Shown here one piece after another: positions 55,637-64,000 of a DNA stretch of 64,000 bases; position 1 is the first letter of the stretch, and each line of letters opens with the position of its first letter. The DNA lies in NCBI RefSeq assembly GCF_001535545.1, contig NZ_CP014141.1:682001-746000 (forward strand), written 5' to 3'. The position numbers were made by a program, and so were the translations under genes. This DNA comes from Thermus parvatiensis (GTDB taxonomy: Bacteria > Deinococcota > Deinococci > Deinococcales > Thermaceae). The notes below the pieces were generated by a model. It searched no databases. It was not told where the DNA came from and saw only the letters and a list, made by a program, of their open reading frames with translations.

Positions 55637-56475
55637 CTACCACGCCCCCCTTCGGGGAAGAAGTCCCGGAAGAAGGCGAGGGCCTTGGGGAGCTTTTCCT
55701 CCAGGGCCTGCGGGAAGCCTTGGGGCTCCTTGGTGCGGAACCAGTGGAGGTCGTGGAGGTAAGTGAGGGGGACGTAGAAGGCGAGGCGCTCCCGGACCTC
55801 CTTGGGGTAGAGGCGGGCCATGCGGAAGAGGGCGGCCCGGGCGGCCTCCTCCCCCAGGAGGTCTAGGCTTCCCGTCTTCAGGAGGGCGAGGTCCCGCGCC
55901 GGGTCGTCCCCCCCGGCGCGGGCCCAGTCCACCAGGAAGACCTCGGGGCCTTCCGCCTCCGGCGCTTTGAGGAGGAGGTTTCCTGCCCAGGCGTCCCGGT
56001 GGCAGAAGCGGCGTTCCACCCCGGCGGCGAGGCCCACCTCCCGCTTCAGGGCCTGGACCAGGGAGAGGGCTTCCGGCTGGTCGTGGAGGCTCTCGGCGAA
56101 GCGTTCCAGGCGGGAAAGGAGTTCCTCTTGGGTGACCTTCCCCGGCTCGGGCAGGCGGTGGAGGGCGAGGAAGAGGTGGGAGAGGGCGGCGAGGGTTTTG
56201 GAGGTGAAGGCCTCGGGGGCGAAGGGCCTTCCGGGGAAGCGGCGGGTGACGAGGACGCCCCCCTCCGCTCCCTGGATCACGGCGAGGACCAGGCTCCCGA
56301 AGCCCGCCCGGGCCATGCGGCGGGCCTCGAGGCCCGCCAGGTGGGCCTCCTCCTTGCGGTAGACCTTGTAAACCCGTTCGCCGTCCGTGTAGACCCGGGC
56401 CTCAAACCCGCCCAGGGGGGTGAGGCGCCTTAGGCGTTCGGGGGGAAGGAGGGCCTTGAGGGCGGCGACGGCCAC
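55637..56475 (-). CDS. Aminoglycoside phosphotransferase-like (APH fold) kinase (frameshift near 3' end)
   Basis: The GTG at 56475 starts [40 protein letters not shown]. The APH-fold kinase core is visible: Lys in [19 protein letters not shown] (catalytic loop HxDxxxxN) and [21 protein letters not shown] (metal Asp). With one extra base in the C run at 55645-55650 the protein ends FFPEGGAW at a stop at 55637, about 279 residues. The substrate is unknown; relatives phosphorylate sugars, choline, thiamine or antibiotics. Divergent from the radical SAM gene with a shared promoter; upp follows closely. Confidence 0.78.
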
Positions 56476-56493
56476 GGGGCTTATTCTAGCCCT
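56476..56493. promoter_or_regulatory. 18-bp bidirectional leaderless promoter (APH-like kinase / radical SAM)
   Basis: TATTCTA (56482-56488) in an 18-bp gap. Rightward, TATTCT is 6 nt from the ATG at 56494. Leftward, TAGAAT is 7 nt from the GTG at 56475. Identical layout to the gaps at 17849 and 43142. Confidence 0.65.
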
Positions 56494-57567
56494 ATGGAGC
56501 TCCTCCGGCCCGAGGCCACGGTCCTTTCCCTGGGGAGGCGGGTCCTTTCCTTTGACCGGGAGGGAAGGCCCTACCACTACTTCCGCGAGGGGAAGACCTA
56601 CAAGCGCGCCCTGGACGGGAGCCTCCACCTCCGCTACCGGGAAGGGGAGAGGAGGCGGAGAAGGCTTGCCCCCGAGGAGGCCCTTGGGGTCTACCAGGAG
56701 GTCCTGGACCTGGCCGAGGCCCACCTGCGGGACGAAAGGAGGCGGGAGGAGGTGCTCCGCTGGACCCCCGAGGGCCTCCTGGACCCCACGCCCTACCGCA
56801 GGGCCTACGCCTGGCCCGTGAGCATCCTTCCCCCCGACGCCTACCTCTCCGTGGTCCTACAGGCCACCACGGGATGCACCTGGAACCGCTGCGCCTTCTG
56901 CAGCTTCTACCAGGACCGCCCCTTCCAGAAGCGAACCCCCGAGGCTTTCCGGGAGCACATCCAGGCCGTCTTGGCCCTGCTCGGGCGGGGCAGGCTTCTT
57001 AGGCGCGGGGTCTTCCTCGCGGACGGGAACGCCCTCGCCCTCTCCGAGCCCCTTCTTCCCCTCCTGGAGCTCGTGCGGGCCCACTTCCCCGGGGAGCCCG
57101 TGATGGGGTTTCTGGACCTCTTCACCGGCCTGAAGAAAGCCCCCTCCTGGTGGGAAAGGCTTGGGGGTATGGGCCTCCGGCGGGTCTACATCGGCCTGGA
57201 GACGGGGCACGCCCCCCTCCTCGCCCTCCTCCGGAAGCCCGGCCACCCCAAGGAGGTCCTGCCCCTGGTCCAGGCGTTGAAGGCGGCGGGGCTTTCCGTG
57301 GGGGTGATCCTCATGGTGGGGGCGGGGGGAAAGGCCTTCGCCGAGGCCCACTTCCGGGAAAGCCTCGCCCTCCTCGCGGAGCTTCCCTTGGGGAGAGGGG
57401 ACGTGGTCTACCTCTCCCCCTTCCGGGAGGACCCCGGCACCCCGTACGCCGCCCTCGGCCTTGCTCCCTTGGAAGACCTCGAGGGGGAACTCCAAAGGTG
57501 GGCCCAGGCGGTGCGCCGCCTCGGCCTCAGGGCCTCCCGGTACGAGATCCGGGAGTTCCTCTACTGA
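56494..57567 (+). CDS. Radical SAM protein with CX4CX2C cluster motif
   Basis: A 357-residue protein. After an unassigned 110-residue N-terminus, the cluster motif reads [14 protein letters not shown] with Cys128, Cys133 and Cys136, i.e. four residues between the first two cysteines instead of the usual three. Then come [33 protein letters not shown] and [11 protein letters not shown], typical of the SAM-binding barrel. The reaction is unknown. It starts without a ribosome-binding site from the shared 18-bp promoter, and its stop overlaps the convergent CDGSH gene by 7 nt. Confidence 0.85.
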
Positions 57568-57767
57568 ACCTCCAACTCCCCCTTCTCCGCAAGGAAGCCC
57601 GCCTCCTTGTGGCTCCCGTCGCAGAAGGGTTTCTCCCGGGACCGGCCGCAGCGGCAGAGGGCGAGCTTGGCCCGCTCTAGGCGCCTTTCCTCCCCGTTCC
57701 ACCGGAAGGGGGTCCCCTCCGGAAGGTCCAGGACGTAGGGCCCGTTCTCCCGAAAGCGGAGGCGCAT
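57561..57767 (-). CDS. CDGSH iron-sulfur domain protein
   Basis: A 68-residue protein with a single mitoNEET-like motif [16 protein letters not shown], i.e. C-x-C-x2-S-x3-P-x-C-D-G-S-H, which binds a labile 2Fe-2S cluster with three Cys and one His. The N-terminus [17 protein letters not shown] is usual for bacterial members. It may transfer electrons or clusters; no partner is proven. A TAGCAT -10 lies 6 nt upstream of the ATG. Confidence 0.92.
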   Translation of the reverse strand: MRLRFRENGPYVLDLPEGTPFRWNGEERRLERAKLALCRCGRSREKPFCDGSHKEAGFLAEKGELEVQ

Positions 57768-57773
57768 GCCTCC

Positions 57774-57779
57774 ATGCTA
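57774..57779 (-). promoter_or_regulatory. Leaderless -10 of the CDGSH gene
   Basis: TAGCAT on the minus strand, then GGAGGC (6 nt) and the ATG at 57767. The GGAGGC could also act as a weak ribosome-binding site, but at 0-1 nt spacing it is unlikely to. Confidence 0.5.
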
Positions 57780-57840
57780 CCCCTTCCTGCTATCCTGGGA
57801 AGGATGGGCCCGGGATCCCCCCGGTCGCCCGGGAGGTGCT

Positions 57841-59169
<1,329 letters not shown>

Positions 59170-59172
59170 GGG

Positions 59173-59505
59173 ATGCGGTCCATCCTCCCTTTGGGCGTGG
59201 CCTTGGCCCTCTTCCTCCTCCTCTTCGCCACCTTCCGCTTCACGGGGCTTGGGTTCTTCCTGGCCCTGGGGGGTGGGGCCCTGGGCTACTTGGGCCTTGC
59301 CCGCTGGCAGGAGGGGCTTCTTTCCCGGGGGCCTTCCTTGGCGGCGTTGGAGCGCCTGGCCATGCGGGAGGCCTGGCGGCGGGGCGGGGTTTTGCGCCCG
59401 GGGGACCTCTCGGCCTTTTTGCCTGAGGAGGAGGCGGAAAGGCTTTTGGAAGGGCTTGCTGCCCGGGGGCTTTGCCGGAAGGAGGGGGAGGGGTACCGGT
59501 TTTAG
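59173..59505 (+). CDS. Small membrane protein with C-terminal winged-helix-like segment
   Basis: A 110-residue protein. Two hydrophobic helices (LGVALALFLLLFATF and GLGFFLALGGGALGYLGLA, residues 7-43) are followed by a soluble tail. In the tail, ALERLAMREAWRRGGVLRPGDLSAFLPEEEAERLLEGLAARGLCRKEGEGYRF looks like a winged helix (helix-helix-recognition helix-beta wing). I recognise no named family. It sits between miaB and an FAD oxidoreductase gene (3-nt gaps on each side), all in one operon. Function unknown. Confidence 0.7.
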   Translation: MRSILPLGVALALFLLLFATFRFTGLGFFLALGGGALGYLGLARWQEGLLSRGPSLAALERLAMREAWRRGGVLRPGDLSAFLPEEEAERLLEGLAARGLCRKEGEGYRF

Positions 59506-59508
59506 GGC

Positions 59509-60378
59509 ATGCTCCGGGAAGCCGAGGTGGTGGTCCTGGGGGCCGGGGTGGCGGGGCTTGCCCTGGCCCGCCTCCTTTGGGAAAGGGGCCGGAAGGTCCT
59601 GGTGGTGGCCGAGGCCCTGGGGGAGGCGAGCCGCCCTCCCGTGGCCCTGGTGAACCCCCTTAGGGGGAGGCGCTTCACCCTGGCGGAGGAGGGGGAAAGG
59701 GCTTTGGAGGCAGCCCTTAACTTCTATAGCCGCTTCGTCCCCCTCCACCTCGGGGTCTTCCGCCCCGTGCCCGAGAAGGACCGGCCCAAGGTGGCGGGGA
59801 GGCTTTCCCGGCTCAAGCACCGCTGGGAGAAGGAGGGGGTGCTTCTGGAGGAGGCCTTCTGGCTGGAGCCGAGGCCCCTTTTGGAGCGCCTTACCGAGGG
59901 TCTTCCCCTTGTTCGGGGGCGGGTTTTGGCCTGGGAGCCACCGTACTTCCGCCTTCAGGGTGGCGGGCGGGTCAGGGGGGAGGTGCTGGTCTACGCCGGA
60001 GGGGGGCGGGGGGCGCACCTTTTGGCCCTTGAAGGGCGGTACATCCCCGGGCTCGTCCTCACCCTTTTGGACTACTTTCCCCGGGCCATAAGCTATCGGG
60101 TCTACCTGGCGGGGGCGGCCTTAGGGGGAAGCTACCTCCCGGGGGAGGAGGGCTACCGCCTCCCGCCGCCCACGGAAGGGGAGGTGGAGTGGCTTCTCCA
60201 AGGGGCCGAGGCCCTTGTGGGCTACCGCCCCCGGGTGGCCTCCCTTTGGCGGGGGGTGCGCTTTAGGCTTTCCTCCTTTCTCTTCCCCGTGGAGGGGGGG
60301 TTCGCCCTCACGGGATTCGGCTCCACGGGCTTTCTCTACGTACCTCTCCTCGCGGAGAGGCTTGCCGAAAGGCTTTAG
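59509..60378 (+). CDS. FAD-dependent oxidoreductase (DAO-like)
   Basis: A 289-residue protein with an N-terminal dinucleotide-binding motif VVVLGAGVAGLALARLLWERGRKVLVVA (GxGxxG). The C-terminal ALTGFGSTGFLYVPLLAERLAERL is typical of the FAD-binding end of the D-amino-acid-oxidase/ThiO/MnmC type. It is shorter than most members (350-400 residues). Substrate unknown. Its TAG stop is part of the -10 (TAGACT) that precedes mobA. Confidence 0.75.
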   Translation: MLREAEVVVLGAGVAGLALARLLWERGRKVLVVAEALGEASRPPVALVNPLRGRRFTLAEEGERALEAALNFYSRFVPLHLGVFRPVPEKDRPKVAGRLSRLKHRWEKEGVLLEEAFWLEPRPLLERLTEGLPLVRGRVLAWEPPYFRLQGGGRVRGEVLVYAGGGRGAHLLALEGRYIPGLVLTLLDYFPRAISYRVYLAGAALGGSYLPGEEGYRLPPPTEGEVEWLLQGAEALVGYRPRVASLWRGVRFRLSSFLFPVEGGFALTGFGSTGFLYVPLLAERLAERL

Positions 60379-60381
60379 ACT
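60376..60381 (+). promoter_or_regulatory. Leaderless -10 of mobA embedded in the upstream stop codon
   Basis: TAGACT: its first three bases are the stop codon of the oxidoreductase gene. GAGGGC (6 nt) separates it from the GTG of mobA. Confidence 0.5.
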
Positions 60382-60387
60382 GAGGGC

Positions 60388-60945
60388 GTGTACTCGGGAG
60401 CGGTCCTCGCGGGAGGGGCCTCGAGGCGCTTCGGGGAGGACAAGGCCCTTTTCGTCTACCGGGGAAAGCCCCTCCTCCTCTGGGTCCTGGAGAGCCTTAG
60501 GGGGGCGGGGGAGCGCTTCATCGTGGCGAACCGCCCCTACGTGGGCTTCGGTGTCCCCGTCTACCCCGACCTCCTCCCGGGGGCGGATAGCCTCTCCGGC
60601 CTCCACTCCGCCCTCGCCCACGCCCGCTTCCCCTGGGTGGCCGTGGCGGCCACGGACCTCCCCTTCCTCACCCGGGGCTTTTGGGACTTCCTCTACGAGC
60701 AGGCCCGCGCCTCCCCCTACCCCGTGGTGGCGGTTTACAACCCCGAGGGCCACCTCGAGCCCCTCATGGCCCTTTACCACAAGGACTGCCTGCCCCAGGT
60801 GGAGCAGCAGATCCGGGAGGGGGACTTCCGTCTGGGGCGGGTGGTGGAGGTTCTTGGGGCCACGTATATGGCCGCTAAGGAGGTGGTGGCCCGGTTTGGG
60901 GAGCAGGTCTACCTCAACGCCAACCGCAGGGCCGACCTCCCCTAG
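60388..60945 (+). CDS. mobA: Molybdenum cofactor guanylyltransferase MobA-like
   Basis: A 185-residue nucleotidyltransferase: GAVLAGGASRRFGEDKALFVYRGKPLL (signature loop), PVYPDLLPGADSLSGLHSALAHA, AATDLPFLTRGFWDFL and PLMALYHKDCLP. It would attach GMP to molybdopterin. Relatives with other NTP partners exist, so the assignment is by motif. The start is a GTG. The ABC importer genes begin 25 nt downstream. Confidence 0.88.
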   Translation: MYSGAVLAGGASRRFGEDKALFVYRGKPLLLWVLESLRGAGERFIVANRPYVGFGVPVYPDLLPGADSLSGLHSALAHARFPWVAVAATDLPFLTRGFWDFLYEQARASPYPVVAVYNPEGHLEPLMALYHKDCLPQVEQQIREGDFRLGRVVEVLGATYMAAKEVVARFGEQVYLNANRRADLP

Positions 60946-60970
60946 GCGTGGTATCCTCCTCCGGGGGCGG

Positions 60971-62440
60971 ATGCTGCGGCTGGAGAACATCACGAAACGC
61001 TTTGGCCCCATTGTGGCCAACGACCGCATCAGCCTCGAGGTGCGGGCCGGGGAGGTCCTCGCCCTCCTGGGGGAGAATGGGGCAGGGAAGACCACCCTGG
61101 TGAGCCTCCTCTACGGCCTTTACGCGCCGGACGAGGGGCGGATCCTCCTGGAGGGGCGTCCCGTTCAGATCCCTTCCCCCAAGGCGGCCCAGGCCCTGGG
61201 CATCGCCCTCGTGCCCCAGCACCCCGAGCTCATTGAGGCCCACACCGTGGCCGAGAACCTCGCCCTGGGGCTGGACCTGCCCTTCCTGCTTCCCCGAAGG
61301 GCCCTCGTCCGCAGGCTCAAGGCCCTGCTGGCGGGGCACCCTCTGGGGGTGGACCTGGAGGCGCCCGTCCACCTCCTCTCCGCCGGGGAGAAGCAGCGGG
61401 TGGAGATCCTCAGGGCCCTTCTCGCCAAGCCCAAGGTCCTGATCCTGGACGAGCCCACCAGCGTCCTCACCCCCCAGGAAGCGGAGGGCCTTTTCCAGGA
61501 GATCGCCCGCTACAAGGCCATGGGCCTCGCGGTGATCTTCATCAGCCACAAGCTGGACGAGGTGCTCCGGGTGGCGGACCGCATCGCCGTCCTCCGGGGG
61601 GGGAGAAAGGTGGGGGAGGTGCCGAGGGAGGAGGCGGACCGGGACCTCCTCGTGCGCCTCATGGTGGGGCGGGAGGTGGAGCCTCCCCGCCTCGGCTTCC
61701 CTCCGGGGAAGAGGCCCCTTCTGGAGGTGCGGGACCTCTTCGTGCCCCGCCGGGGGATCCCGGTCCAGGGGGTGAGCTTCGTGCTCTGGGAAGGGGAGAT
61801 CCTCGGCGTGGCCGGGGTGGCGGGAAGCGGGCAGAAGGAGCTCGTGGAGGCCTTGGCGGGGCTTAGGCCCTACCGGGGGGAGGTGCGGTTCCTGGGCGCC
61901 CCCTTGCCCCGGGACCCCGCCCGCCTCCACGCCTTGGGGGTGGCCCACATCCCCGAGGACCGGGCCATGGGGGTGGTGGGGACGATGAGCGTGGCGGAGA
62001 ACCTGGCCCTGCGCCGCTACGCCCGCTTCGCCCGGCGGGGTTTTCTCTCCCGTAGGACCATGGAGGAAAAGGCCTCGGAGCTCATCCGCCGCTTCGGGAT
62101 CCGGGCGCCTTCCCCCAGAACCCCCGTCCGCTTCCTCTCCGGGGGGAACGTGCAGAAAGTGATCCTGGCCCGGGAGCTCGGCGAGGGGGCCAGGCTGGTT
62201 TTGGCCATGCACCCCACCTACGGCGTGGACGTGGGGGCGGCGGAGGAGGTCCACCGCCTCCTCCTGGACCTGGCCAAGGGCGGGGCGGCCGTCCTCCTTG
62301 TGAGCGAGGACCTGGACGAGATCCTGGCCCTCTCCCACCGGGTGGCGGCCCTCTACCAGGGGCGGATGGTGGGGCCCTTGCCGCGGGAGGAGGTGGGGCT
62401 GGAGCGCCTGGGGGCCATGATGACGGGGGGTCGGGCGTGA
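60971..62440 (+). CDS. Sugar/nucleoside ABC importer ATPase with two ABC domains
   Basis: A 489-residue tandem ATPase. Domain 1: Walker A GENGAGKTT, signature LSAGEKQRVEIL, Walker B VLILDEPTSVLTPQE, ISHKLDE. Domain 2: degenerate Walker A GVAGSGQKE, AHIPEDRAMGVV, signature LSGGNVQKVILA, and MHPTYGVDVGAAEEVH in place of a Walker B. This split-role layout is standard for the RbsA/MglA/NupO group. Adjacent permeases of the BMP/nucleoside type favour nucleosides. TGGTATCCT (60949-60957) is a possible extended -10. Confidence 0.9.
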   Translation: MLRLENITKRFGPIVANDRISLEVRAGEVLALLGENGAGKTTLVSLLYGLYAPDEGRILLEGRPVQIPSPKAAQALGIALVPQHPELIEAHTVAENLALGLDLPFLLPRRALVRRLKALLAGHPLGVDLEAPVHLLSAGEKQRVEILRALLAKPKVLILDEPTSVLTPQEAEGLFQEIARYKAMGLAVIFISHKLDEVLRVADRIAVLRGGRKVGEVPREEADRDLLVRLMVGREVEPPRLGFPPGKRPLLEVRDLFVPRRGIPVQGVSFVLWEGEILGVAGVAGSGQKELVEALAGLRPYRGEVRFLGAPLPRDPARLHALGVAHIPEDRAMGVVGTMSVAENLALRRYARFARRGFLSRRTMEEKASELIRRFGIRAPSPRTPVRFLSGGNVQKVILARELGEGARLVLAMHPTYGVDVGAAEEVHRLLLDLAKGGAAVLLVSEDLDEILALSHRVAALYQGRMVGPLPREEVGLERLGAMMTGGRA

Positions 62441-63484
62441 GGGTGGAGGTGGACCCCGCGCCCCGGCCCCTCAAGGTCGTGGGGGCCTATGCCCTCTTTG
62501 TGGGGCTCGCCCTCGTGGCCCTGGGGTTCCTCTTCCGGGCCTACGGGGTGGCGCCCCTGGAGGCCTACCGGGTCTTCCTCTCGGTCCTGGGGGACCCCCT
62601 GGGCCTCGCCGAGGTGGCCCGGAGGGCCATCCCCCTCCTCCTCATCGGCTCGGGGTTGGCTTTGGCCTTCCGGGTGGGCTTCTTCAACATCGGGGCCGAG
62701 GGGCAGCTCCTCCTTGGGGCCGTGGGGGCCACCTACGCCGCCCTCTTCCTCCCTCCCGGGCCCTGGACCCTGCCTTTGATGTTCCTCCTCGGGGGGCCTT
62801 GGGGGGGGTGTGGGCGGGCCTTGCCGCCTGGCTTCGGGCGCGCTTCGGGGCGAGCGAGATCCTCGTCACCCTCATGCAGAACTACCTCGCCTACTACCTG
62901 GTGGTCTATTTGGTGGCGGGTCCCTGGAAGGGGCGGACGGCCTTCGGCTTCCTCTACACCGACCCCTTTCCCGAGGCGGCGCGGCTTCCCGTGCTTCCCG
63001 GCACCCTGGTCCACTGGCCCACCCTCCTCCTCGGGGCGGTGGCCGCCCTGGTCCTCCACGTCCTCCTCTTCCGGACCCCCTGGGGCTTTGAGTGGCGGGT
63101 TCTGGGGGAGAACCCCCTCGCCGCCTGGTACCTGGGCCTGGACGCGGGCCGCCTCCTCCTCCGGGTGGGCCTGATCTCGGGTGCTTTGGCGGGGTTTGCC
63201 GGCGTGGGGGAGGTGGCGGGGATCCACCACAAGCTCCTGGAGCCCGCCCAAGTTTCCCTGGGCTACGGCTTCACGGCCATCCTCGTGGCCTGGCTTGCCC
63301 GGGGGGGCCGGGTTACGTCCTCCTCACCGCGCCCCTCCTGGGGGTGGTCCTCGCCGGGGGGGACGCCTTGAAGCTCGCCTTCTCCATGCCCTTTCGCGTG
63401 GTGGACGTGACGAGCGGCCTCCTGCTTTTGGCCTTCATCGGGGCTGAGGCCGCAAGCCGCCACCGCCTGGTCTGGAGGCGCTGA
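62437..63484 (+). CDS. Nucleoside/simple-sugar ABC permease, first subunit (two frameshifts in G runs)
   Basis: The ATG-like GTG at 62437 overlaps the ATPase stop by 4 nt. Three frames join: up to MFLLGG, then ALGGVWAGLAAWLRARFGASEILVTLMQNYLAYYLVVYL through VAWLARGG, then PGYVLLTAPLLGVVLAGGDALKLAF to VWRR. Adding one G to the six-G run at 62791-62796 and one to the seven-G run at 63301-63307 yields about 349 residues with 8-9 helices. The motif GASEILVTLMQNY is characteristic of the YufP/NupP-type permeases. Its stop shares a base with the next start. Confidence 0.85.
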
Positions 63485-64000
63485 TGGAAGAGGCCTTGTT
63501 GCGTGCCGTCCTTTTCGGAACGCCTATCCTGCTTGCGGGGCTTGGGGCGCTTCTCGCTGAACGGAGCGGGGTGGTGAACCTCGGGGTGGAGGGGATGATG
63601 GCCCTGGCCGCCCTCACCGCCTTCGCCGCCGCCCAGGCCTACGGCCCCCTGCCCGGGGTCCTCGCCGCTTTCGGGGTGGGGGCGCTCTCGGGGCTTTTCC
63701 TGGGCCTCTTCACCGTCACCTTGCGGGCCAACCAGTTCGTGGCGGGGCTCGCGGTGGCCGCCTTGGGGCTTGGGGCCTCGGGGCTTCTGGGCAAGCGCTA
63801 CGAGGGGCTGCCCCTCGCCCACCCCTTGCCCGAGGGGGGGTTTGCCCTCTTAGGGGCGGTCCTCGCCCTCCTCGTCCACCTCTTCCTCACCCGCACCCGG
63901 ACGGGGCTTTTCCTGAGAAGCGCCGGGGAGAACCCCAAGGCGGTGGACCTCTTCGGGGTAAGCGTGGACGGGGTGCGGTACCTGGCCCTGGGCCTGGGAG
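63484..64000 (+). CDS. Nucleoside/simple-sugar ABC permease, second subunit (partial)
   Basis: The ATG at 63484 (sharing its A with the preceding TGA) opens MEEALLRAVLFGTPILLAGLGALLAERSGVVNLGVEGMMALAALTAF and continues in frame to the window end, 172 residues. LAERSGVVNLGVEGMM is the hallmark of the YufQ/NupQ-type permease, partner of the preceding subunit. About half the gene is missing to the right. Confidence 0.88.
   Translation, partial: MEEALLRAVLFGTPILLAGLGALLAERSGVVNLGVEGMMALAALTAFAAAQAYGPLPGVLAAFGVGALSGLFLGLFTVTLRANQFVAGLAVAALGLGASGLLGKRYEGLPLAHPLPEGGFALLGAVLALLVHLFLTRTRTGLFLRSAGENPKAVDLFGVSVDGVRYLALGLG

Noticed and set aside
55000..56475. Apparent fusion of an APH-like kinase with uracil phosphoribosyltransferase
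   Set aside because: The open frame continues only because one base is missing in the C run at 55645-55650. Restoring it gives a stop (55637) shortly before the normal upp start.

Overview
The window is a G+C-rich (third codon positions almost all G or C), gene-dense bacterial chromosome segment from Thermus. Several proteins match Thermus thermophilus proteins that I recognise: SdrP, CutA, HU, citrate synthase, the TmrA/TmrB exporter, MutS/MutL, Upp and a two-domain PGI-like protein. A few substitutions relative to the sequences I remember suggest a non-reference T. thermophilus strain or a very close relative. This species call is inference from memory, not a search. I see no rRNA, tRNA or CRISPR array.

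Layout. 1-1757: lactate-utilisation genes lutA-lutB (minus). 1823-2769: an IS982-like element with a broken transposase, followed by a modification-dependent-type Mrr nuclease. 3866-7451: histidine kinase, response regulator, a secreted protein, a DUF502 membrane protein and the regulator sdrP (minus). 7528-12684: the tightly overlapping run gyrA-cutA-nucleotidyltransferase-small protein, with aroQ and a 23S-type m5U methyltransferase upstream. 12722-15245: NarL-type regulator, M20 peptidase, DUF2229 protein. 15235-18630: HU, PlsC, endonuclease V, PGI-like isomerase, and divergent manA. 18645-19958: an IS4-family element lodged in a palindrome. 20110-26902: MoeB/ThiF-like E1 enzyme, citrate synthase, tmrB-tmrA, folC. 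26870-29885: PrcB-like lipoprotein and an oligopeptide-type permease pair. 29836-30150: a structured non-coding repeat element. 30206-36703: branched-chain amino-acid transporter livJHMGF and glutamine synthetase. 36883-44017: 5'-nucleotidase, mutS-mutL, rraA, purU. 44064-50413: HtrA protease, an acetyltransferase, and a TRAP-TAXI transporter with two receptors. 50446-57767: M50 protease, MFS exporter, wecB-wecA-upp, a kinase, a radical SAM protein and a CDGSH protein. 57841-64000: miaB, a small membrane protein, an FAD oxidoreductase, mobA, and a nucleoside/sugar ABC importer running off the edge.

Two patterns run through the window. First, at least fourteen genes, including the essential gyrA, are split by the apparent loss of one base, nearly always in a G or C run. 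This is best read as assembly or base-calling error, so these genes are annotated here as single products. Second, many genes start 6-7 nt downstream of a TANNNT -10 element with no ribosome-binding site (leaderless). In three divergent pairs the intergenic space is exactly 18 bp and contains one symmetric TANNNTA heptamer that can serve both directions.

Functionally most of the segment is housekeeping (DNA repair and topology, central carbon and nitrogen metabolism, RNA modification, envelope precursors) with several importers and exporters. Accessory DNA is limited to the two insertion sequences, the Mrr nuclease and the structured element near 30 kb.
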